From the NCBI GenBank assembly GCA_029256665.1, contig JAQSXN010000047.1:1-12082 (forward strand): DNA of 12,082 nucleotides, read 5' to 3'. Made by a program: the position numbers and the translations under genes. This document shows, piece after piece, positions 7,290 to 12,082 of the stretch (the first letter of the stretch is position 1; every line of letters begins with the position of its first letter). Source of the DNA: Paenibacillus sp. Lineage in GTDB: Bacteria; Bacillota; Bacilli; Paenibacillales; Paenibacillaceae. Below the pieces are notes generated by a model. The model worked only from the letters and a program-made list of their open reading frames with translations, ran no database searches and was not told the origin of the DNA.

Positions 7290-9063
7290 CCCGTTCACCT
7301 CTTCGTCCGGATGGCACCGGAATGGTCATCGTTACCACCGTTCCTTTTCCTTCCTCGCTGTCGATCGATAATCCGCTTCCTTCGCCGTACAGATGTTTAA
7401 GGCGCTGATCCACGTTTCGTAGACCGATATGATTCTCCTGCGTCAACGGAGGCTGGTTCGCGAACCATTCGCGTATACCGCTCAGTTTCTCCGCAGGTAT
7501 GCCCAGACCGTCATCCTCGACGCGAATGATCAGACCTTCTTCCGTGCGCTCCCCCTTCACCCGGATACGGGACGGCGCCTCCTTGAGCTCGATGCCGTGC
7601 GAGATCGCGTTCTCGACCAGCGGCTGCAGGCATAGCCTTGGAATGGCAATCGACAAATCCTCTTCGTTAAACGAAATTTCGTATGTCAACTTGTCGCCGT
7701 ATCGGTATTGCTGGAGCAACAGATAGTTCGTGATAAACTCGATCTCCTGCGACAACTCGATGCTTTGGCCGCCGCCGCGAAGCATCATGCGGAACGACTT
7801 GGCAAGCAGCCCGACCGCCTTGGCCGTGTCCCGATCCCCGCTAATGAGCAGCTTGCCGCGAATCATATTGAGCACGTTAAACAGGAAATGCGGATTGATC
7901 TGCGTCTGAAGCGCGTACAACTCCACTTCCTTCGTCCGGAGCGCAAGCTCCTTGCGATCGATCTCCGATTGATACACTTCCTTGATCAGCTGTCCGATCC
8001 GCCCCACCATCTGGTTGAACATTTGCCCGAGCACGCTGATCTCGTCATTGCCCCGAACGTCGACGCTCGTCTGGAAGCCGTCCTTGTCCACTCGCCTCAT
8101 CTTGCGCGAGAGCTCGGAGATCCGCCGCGTCAGCCCGATGGAGAACAGATAGATGACAATAGCGGAAATCGCGCACGTGCCCGCGAACAACAAAATCGCC
8201 AAATTGCGCATGTCCTGCACCTTGGGCATAACCTCGTCCAGCGGCACGAAGCTGATGACCTGGATTCCGCTAATCGTCACTCTCTCGGTTAAGGTATTAT
8301 GAAGAACCATATAGGAATGGCCGTCTTCTTCGTAAATGCGGTTGCCCTTCAGCTTCGTCTGCAGTTCGTCGCCGAATGCCAATTCGCTCAGCGTCGATAT
8401 TCGCTTGCCAGGCGCGCTATCGACAAGGACGGTACCGTCTTTAAGCGCGATAATATAACGTTTGCCCCTGCTTTCCTCCTGAACCAAGTCGTAGAGCACG
8501 CGCATATGCACCTCGACGGAGACGAACAGCTTGGCGTCTTTGACCAAGTTGTTCAACCGCTTCTTGATGCTGAACACTTGCGTCTGATTCGTCTCGCTTA
8601 GGTAAGGTTTCGTCCACACGCTGCCTGTCGAACTGTCCAGCACCTGCCCGTACCAGTCGCTGCTTTCCACTGATTCATCGATCAATTGGACGTTGGAGAA
8701 CACGTAAGTCGGGTTGTCCGTGAAAATATCGATCTGATTGACGTCCTTCGTTGTCAGAATAGCCCGTTCGAATGGAATCTGTTTGTTGAAATAAATGTCG
8801 TAGGCTTCTCTCAGATCGTCGTAATGCTGCATAAATTCCTTCTGCAGCGTATTATCGGAGTACAACGTGTTGACGATTTCCTCGTAGGACAGCAGCTTGT
8901 CGCCTATGTTTGCGCTTACTTGGGACAACGACAGCTCGGCGTTCTCGGCAATGCTGCCCATGATGAGATCCGTGCTGCGTTCCACCCAAACGTAAGACAA
9001 GGAACCGAGCAAGAGAAGAACGATAAGCATGTTCGTTACAAAAAATTTGGTTCTGATCTTCAA
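7282..9063 (-). CDS. YesM-type sensor histidine kinase
   Basis: 593 residues. One membrane segment at about 8-27 and a second at about 287-310 enclose an extracellular Cache-like sensor of about 255 residues. A HAMP linker (about 311-365) follows, then a His_kinase domain with H392 in the QINPHFLFN motif, and an HATPase_c domain with the N-box PLVENAISHG (481-490), DDGLGIP (517-523) and HIGLRN (545-550). This is the HPK7/YesM layout, paired with the AraC-type regulator that overlaps its 3' end by eight bases. The start is TTG 9061-9063: AGGGG (9072-9076) lies eight bases upstream, and this start supplies the basic KIRTK stretch before the first membrane segment. The next ATG (codon 12) would fall inside that segment. 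It probably senses an extracellular sugar or a signal from the neighbouring transporter; the ligand cannot be read from the sequence. Confidence 0.93.
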   Translation of the reverse strand: MKIRTKFFVTNMLIVLLLLGSLSYVWVERSTDLIMGSIAENAELSLSQVSANIGDKLLSYEEIVNTLYSDNTLQKEFMQHYDDLREAYDIYFNKQIPFERAILTTKDVNQIDIFTDNPTYVFSNVQLIDESVESSDWYGQVLDSSTGSVWTKPYLSETNQTQVFSIKKRLNNLVKDAKLFVSVEVHMRVLYDLVQEESRGKRYIIALKDGTVLVDSAPGKRISTLSELAFGDELQTKLKGNRIYEEDGHSYMVLHNTLTERVTISGIQVISFVPLDEVMPKVQDMRNLAILLFAGTCAISAIVIYLFSIGLTRRISELSRKMRRVDKDGFQTSVDVRGNDEISVLGQMFNQMVGRIGQLIKEVYQSEIDRKELALRTKEVELYALQTQINPHFLFNVLNMIRGKLLISGDRDTAKAVGLLAKSFRMMLRGGGQSIELSQEIEFITNYLLLQQYRYGDKLTYEISFNEEDLSIAIPRLCLQPLVENAISHGIELKEAPSRIRVKGERTEEGLIIRVEDDGLGIPAEKLSGIREWFANQPPLTQENHIGLRNVDQRLKHLYGEGSGLSIDSEEGKGTVVTMTIPVPSGRRGERDA

Positions 9064-9273
9064 GCTCAGCGCCCCTAACGACTCATGATGATGGTATCCC
9101 TATCCTTTCTCTGCCTGGTTCCTTAAGTCCTTCCGGCCATATAAGATTGAGAAAAACTCCTATCGGAGTACTTCGGGGATGTGCGACCGCGTTTATGAGG
9201 AAATTTTTATCGCCAATAGGAATGATTTTCTTTACGCTTCATCGCTTTAAATAACTTAAACATTCCTATGTGG
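9064..9273. other. Leader between transporter terminator and kinase gene
   Basis: About 200 non-coding bases upstream of the kinase. They are AT-richer than the genes and hold a 9-bp inverted repeat (9216-9224 and 9261-9269) and a small GC stem with a GATA loop and a T run on the minus strand (9151-9169). A promoter for the kinase/regulator/GH42 operon would be expected here, but I found no convincing -35/-10 pair by eye. Confidence 0.4.
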
Positions 9274-9318
9274 AAAGAAGGCCCCGAAGCCCGGTTAATG
9301 CCGGACTTCAGGAGCCTT
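9274..9318 (-). terminator. Rho-independent terminator after the solute-binding protein gene
   Basis: On the minus strand, arms 9301-9318 and 9278-9294 fold into a stem of about 17 pairs with one bulged T and a few G-T pairs around a six-base loop. A T-rich tail (TTCTTT) follows. It starts 14 bases after the TAA of the solute-binding protein gene. It should end most transporter transcripts before the kinase gene, so the kinase operon probably has its own promoter or depends on read-through. Confidence 0.8.
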
Positions 9319-9331
9319 TGCCATCCTTTTT

Positions 9332-11041
9332 TTATTGGCCTACGGCCGCTTCGTATTTGGCGACGAATTCCTGCCATACTTTCGTGTACGCGGCTTCCAT
9401 CTCTTTCAGTCCGTCTTTCTCGATCGTTTCCACCATGGAATTCCATTCCTTTTCGAATTCTTCCGCCGTCTTCGACAAGATAATCTTAGGCAGCAGCTGC
9501 TTCCAATGATCCTCGATCTTCTGGATTTGGACGGCCGCTTCCTGCGGCGGGCTCAGCTGCCAGAGGAAGCCCGGCACATATTGCGACTTCGGCAGGAAGT
9601 CTGCCCAGGTTTCTTTGCCGTAAGCGGCTAGAACTTCTTTGGTCATGGGGTCGTAGGTGCTCATGACGGATTCTTTGGTCAGATGCGTGGCATAATCGCC
9701 GTCTCCCAGCTTCGCGCCTACGCCGAACGTGAACCAATTGATTTGGGAACCTTCCGGGCTGTAGAAGCCTTCTTGGTAGTTCGTCAACGGATCGGCGATG
9801 CGGCGTTCGACGAGCTCCGGCTTAACCGTGCGCTTGCCGTCAACCACGTCGTAGTGGGTGCCTTCAAGACCCCAGTGCGTCAAGATTTGGCCTTCATCCG
9901 TGAACAAGTAATCGATGAATTGAATGATCCGCTCCGGATTTTTGGCTTTGGTCGTAATCGCCCATTGGAAGCTGCCCGCACCGGTAGGCGTGCTCGCATT
10001 GGAACGATCCTCCGTCACGCCGTCGAAGTAAATGGGCAGGTGGGCGTACATGCGATTGTTTTTGCCTTCGGACTTGAGCAGATTGTTCGGCTCCTCGACG
10101 AACCACTTCGGCGCATAGGCGGCAAGCACTCGGCCTTGTGCCATCTTTGCCTTTATAGCGCCGTAATCCAACGAGAACGATTCCTTGTCCAGCAACCCTT
10201 CGTTGTACAATTTGTTCAAGAACGCGTAATATTGTTTGGCTTCGTTCGTAACCGGGTTATACGTGACTTGATTACTGCCGTCGATTCGGAAGTTGCCGTG
10301 ATCCGGCAGTCCCAACGCGCTGATGATGGGGTTGTTGAACTCGATGTTGACCGTCCAGCCGTTCATGGCGGCGGAGTAGCCGATCGTATCTTGTCCGTCG
10401 ATTTTCGGATTTTGATCCGCGTAGTTTTTGATCACTTCGTACAGCTGGTCGAACGTTTTCACTTCCGGATAACCCGCGGCTTTGAGCACCTCCATTTGCA
10501 CCACGAAGGATGCGGCGGAATCCGCGGCCGGCTCCTCGCTCAAATTGACATTGTAAAGGGAGGTTATATTCCCGTCTTTGTCCTTGAGAAGGTTGTAGAA
10601 TTTGCCGAACTTTTCTTTAATGTTAGGACCGTATTGGTCGATCAGATCGTTAAGCGGGATAATGGCGCCGGCATCGGCGTATTTCTGTATATGGGCCGTA
10701 TCCATGACGACGATATCCGGGTAGTCGCCGCCTGCCAGCCACAGATCCCACTTCTGGAATTGGTCGCCTACGACGACATCGTATTTGAGCGATACGCCCG
10801 TACGTTTCGTCAGCTCGTTCGTAATCGGCGCGTCCCAGTTCAACTTGTCGTCCGATGTGCTGATCGTGTACTCGACCGGGCTGAGATCAGGCGCGTCGGT
10901 CTCTTTGGCTTCGTTCGTCGTCCCTTGATTGCCGGCTGTCGGTTCCGGCGCTTTGTTGCCGTTATTGCCGGAGCAGCCCGCGACAATTCCGGCTACCAGC
11001 ATCATGCATACCAGATACAGCAACGATTTGTTTCGTTTCAT
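9332..11041 (-). CDS. Sugar ABC transporter solute-binding lipoprotein, LplA type
   Basis: 569 residues. The N-terminus is a lipoprotein signal: basic MKRNK, a hydrophobic stretch, then a VAGC lipobox with C23 as the lipid-anchored residue. A low-complexity N/G/T/E/P-rich linker follows to about residue 50. The rest is a family 1-type extracellular solute-binding fold of the large LplA/YtcQ kind, which travels with LplB/LplC-type permeases. It should sit on the outer face of the membrane and deliver oligosaccharides to the permease pair encoded just upstream. AGAGGG (11052-11057) lies ten bases before ATG 11041. The permease stop is 87 bases upstream, with a hairpin in between, and a strong terminator follows. 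The gene's sugar is unknown; the GH42 neighbours suggest a galactose-containing oligosaccharide. Confidence 0.92.
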   Translation of the reverse strand: MKRNKSLLYLVCMMLVAGIVAGCSGNNGNKAPEPTAGNQGTTNEAKETDAPDLSPVEYTISTSDDKLNWDAPITNELTKRTGVSLKYDVVVGDQFQKWDLWLAGGDYPDIVVMDTAHIQKYADAGAIIPLNDLIDQYGPNIKEKFGKFYNLLKDKDGNITSLYNVNLSEEPAADSAASFVVQMEVLKAAGYPEVKTFDQLYEVIKNYADQNPKIDGQDTIGYSAAMNGWTVNIEFNNPIISALGLPDHGNFRIDGSNQVTYNPVTNEAKQYYAFLNKLYNEGLLDKESFSLDYGAIKAKMAQGRVLAAYAPKWFVEEPNNLLKSEGKNNRMYAHLPIYFDGVTEDRSNASTPTGAGSFQWAITTKAKNPERIIQFIDYLFTDEGQILTHWGLEGTHYDVVDGKRTVKPELVERRIADPLTNYQEGFYSPEGSQINWFTFGVGAKLGDGDYATHLTKESVMSTYDPMTKEVLAAYGKETWADFLPKSQYVPGFLWQLSPPQEAAVQIQKIEDHWKQLLPKIILSKTAEEFEKEWNSMVETIEKDGLKEMEAAYTKVWQEFVAKYEAAVGQ

Positions 11042-11078
11042 TGTTCTGACACCCTCTTTTCGTCATTGTATAAACTAT

Positions 11079-11105
11079 ATATCAAGGGATTTTTCCCTAT
11101 GATAT
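11079..11105 (-). promoter_or_regulatory. Hairpin between permease and solute-binding protein genes
   Basis: Arms 11079-11089 and 11094-11105 pair over 11 bases with a single-base bulge at 11099 and a four-base loop. On the minus strand no T run follows, so it does not look like a normal terminator. Such structures between permease and binding-protein genes can protect the downstream message and raise binding-protein output; that role is inferred here. A weak promoter-like pair overlaps it (TTGCCA 11120-11125, TATCAT 11099-11104), but its 15-base spacer is short. Confidence 0.45.
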
Positions 11106-11128
11106 CACGAATACTAGATTGGCAAGCG

Positions 11129-12019
11129 TTATTCTTTGATCGCGGACATCGTAATCCCCTTCACGAAATACCGCTGCAGGAACGGGTATACGAGAAGGAT
11201 CGGCAGCGTAACGACGATGGTGATCGCGGAGCGGATCGATTGCGGCGAAGCCCCGAGCGCTTGCCTTACGGAAGAGCTGTCCGCTTGCGTGAACACCTGC
11301 GAGATCGAGCTTAGCAGCACCTTCTGAAGCTCGAACTGGAGCAAGCTGAGATGAGCGGATCTCGAAGTGTAGAGATAGTTGTCGAACCAGGAATTCCAGT
11401 GCATGACCGCGACGAACAACGTAATGGTCGCGACAACCGGCATGCTCATCGGAAGCACGATCCGGAACAACGTTTGGAAGTCGCTGGCGCCGTCAATCTT
11501 GGCCGATTCTACGACGCCTTCCGGCAAACTCTCGAAGTAGCTTCGCATAATCATGATGTTGTAGGCGCTAACGAGTCCGGGAAGAATGTACACCGCAAAG
11601 TTATTCATTAAGCCGATTTCTTTAACGAGCAGATAGGCCGGTATCAACCCCGCGTTAAGATATAAAGTCATGACCAGGAAGACATTCGTTCCTTTGCGGA
11701 ACATAAACTCGCGGCGGCTTAGCGCATATGCGACCATCGCGGTGGCGAGAAGGCCAAGCCCCGTCCCGATCAATGTGCGAAGCACCGATCGGAAGGCCGC
11801 TCCGATTAGCTTTTCGTTGCTGAACGTATAGACGTAGTTCGAGAAGGTCCACTCCCTTGGCCATAGGTAGATGCCGCCCTTGACCGTATCGAGCGGGTCG
11901 TTAAGCGACACGGCCAGCAAGTTGACGAACGGGAACAGCGTCGCCGCCGTCAAGAGCAGAAGCAGCGTGTAGTTGATCGTCTTGAACAAATAGTCGCCGA
12001 ATCCGCGGCTCTGTATCAT
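11129..12019 (-). CDS. Sugar ABC transporter permease, LplC/YtcP type
   Basis: 296 residues, the usual length for this family. There are about six membrane segments (roughly 15-37, 78-99, 112-132, 140-160, 193-212 and 263-283). The cytoplasmic EAA loop that docks the ATPase is at about 171-190 (ESAKIDGAS, then VLP). It ends in the family-typical FVKGITMSAIKE-like tail. It should form the translocation channel with the permease whose end is seen just upstream, taking sugar from the lipoprotein encoded downstream. No ATPase is visible; transporters of this group commonly borrow a shared MsmX-type ATPase. AAAGGAG (12028-12034) lies eight bases before ATG 12019. The gap to the previous stop is only 15 bases, so the two permeases form one operon. 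Confidence 0.95.
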   Translation of the reverse strand: MIQSRGFGDYLFKTINYTLLLLLTAATLFPFVNLLAVSLNDPLDTVKGGIYLWPREWTFSNYVYTFSNEKLIGAAFRSVLRTLIGTGLGLLATAMVAYALSRREFMFRKGTNVFLVMTLYLNAGLIPAYLLVKEIGLMNNFAVYILPGLVSAYNIMIMRSYFESLPEGVVESAKIDGASDFQTLFRIVLPMSMPVVATITLFVAVMHWNSWFDNYLYTSRSAHLSLLQFELQKVLLSSISQVFTQADSSSVRQALGASPQSIRSAITIVVTLPILLVYPFLQRYFVKGITMSAIKE

Positions 12020-12034
12020 GTTGTACTCTCCTTT

Positions 12035-12082
12035 CTAGAACAGCCTGCTGCTTGTCGTCAGCTTGGCCAAGTAATTCGCCAT
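12035..12082 (-). CDS. C-terminal end of an upstream gene, probably the LplB-type ABC permease
   Basis: Only 15 codons and a TAG stop (12035-12037) are in the window. They read MANYLAKLTTSSRLF. A short tail of the form NYxxKxxxxSxLF/W is common at the end of LplB/YteP-type permeases, and such a gene is expected directly in front of an LplC-type permease. The leading M is at the window edge and need not be the start. The ribosome site of the next gene begins right at this stop, which fits tight coupling. The identification is mainly by context. Confidence 0.6.
   Translation of the reverse strand: MANYLAKLTTSSRLF

Noticed and set aside
9151..9169. Small stem (ACTCC / GGAGT, loop TATC on the plus strand) with a T run on the minus strand, considered as a second terminator
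   Set aside because: The stem has only five pairs and a much stronger terminator lies about 110 bases upstream; too weak to list as a feature of its own.
9683..11314. A 543-codon open frame on the plus strand
   Set aside because: It lies wholly opposite the solute-binding protein and the end of the permease gene, which have clear family features and ribosome sites. Its translation is rich in R, V and I with no recognisable domain; it is a shadow of GC-rich coding DNA.
1..12082. tRNA, rRNA, CRISPR arrays, insertion sequences, phage or attachment sites
   Set aside because: Nearly the whole window is accounted for by the seven genes listed. The gaps are 136, 268 and 87 bases or shorter and contain no repeated spacer pattern, transposase remnant or cloverleaf that I can see.

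Overview
The window looks like a piece of a chromosome from a Paenibacillus-type member of the Bacillota (Paenibacillus, Cohnella or a close relative). I base this on strong AGGAGG-type ribosome binding sites, a long YesM/YesN-style two-component pair, an LplA/LplB/LplC-style sugar transporter without its own ATPase, GC-rich codon use, and a large secreted glycoside hydrolase with a DUF5060-like domain and a fibronectin type III module. The genus is inferred from these features, not from a marker gene.

Every gene I can support lies on the minus strand, so transcription runs from high to low coordinates. In that order: the last 15 codons of an upstream gene, probably the first ABC permease (12035-12082); the second permease, LplC/YtcP type (11129-12019); a lipoprotein solute-binding protein, LplA type (9332-11041); a strong terminator hairpin (about 9274-9318) and a 200-base leader; a YesM-type sensor kinase (7282-9063, TTG start) overlapping a YesN-type AraC-family response regulator (5709-7289); a canonical GH42 beta-galactosidase (3682-5694); a shorter, divergent GH42-like protein overlapping it by four bases (2030-3685); then, after 136 bases holding a possible promoter and a perfect 13-bp hairpin, a secreted clan GH-A hydrolase that runs off the left edge (1-1893). 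The kinase, regulator and two GH42 genes are packed tightly enough to be one operon. The transporter is a separate or only partly connected unit.

Together this reads as a Gram-positive carbohydrate-utilisation locus. The secreted enzyme would cut a polysaccharide outside the cell. The lipoprotein and permeases would import the oligosaccharides, presumably energised by a shared MsmX-type ATPase encoded elsewhere. The two cytoplasmic GH42-family enzymes would trim galactosides (or related sugars), and the YesM/YesN pair would sense substrate and switch on the genes. The substrate is not shown by the sequence. A galactose-containing plant polymer (galactan, arabinogalactan, rhamnogalacturonan side chains or galactomannan) is the most natural guess because of the GH42 genes. 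The least ordinary parts are the second GH42 protein, which has lost the zinc-binding cysteines and the C-terminal domain, and the secreted hydrolase of unassigned specificity with a perfect hairpin just before its ribosome binding site.
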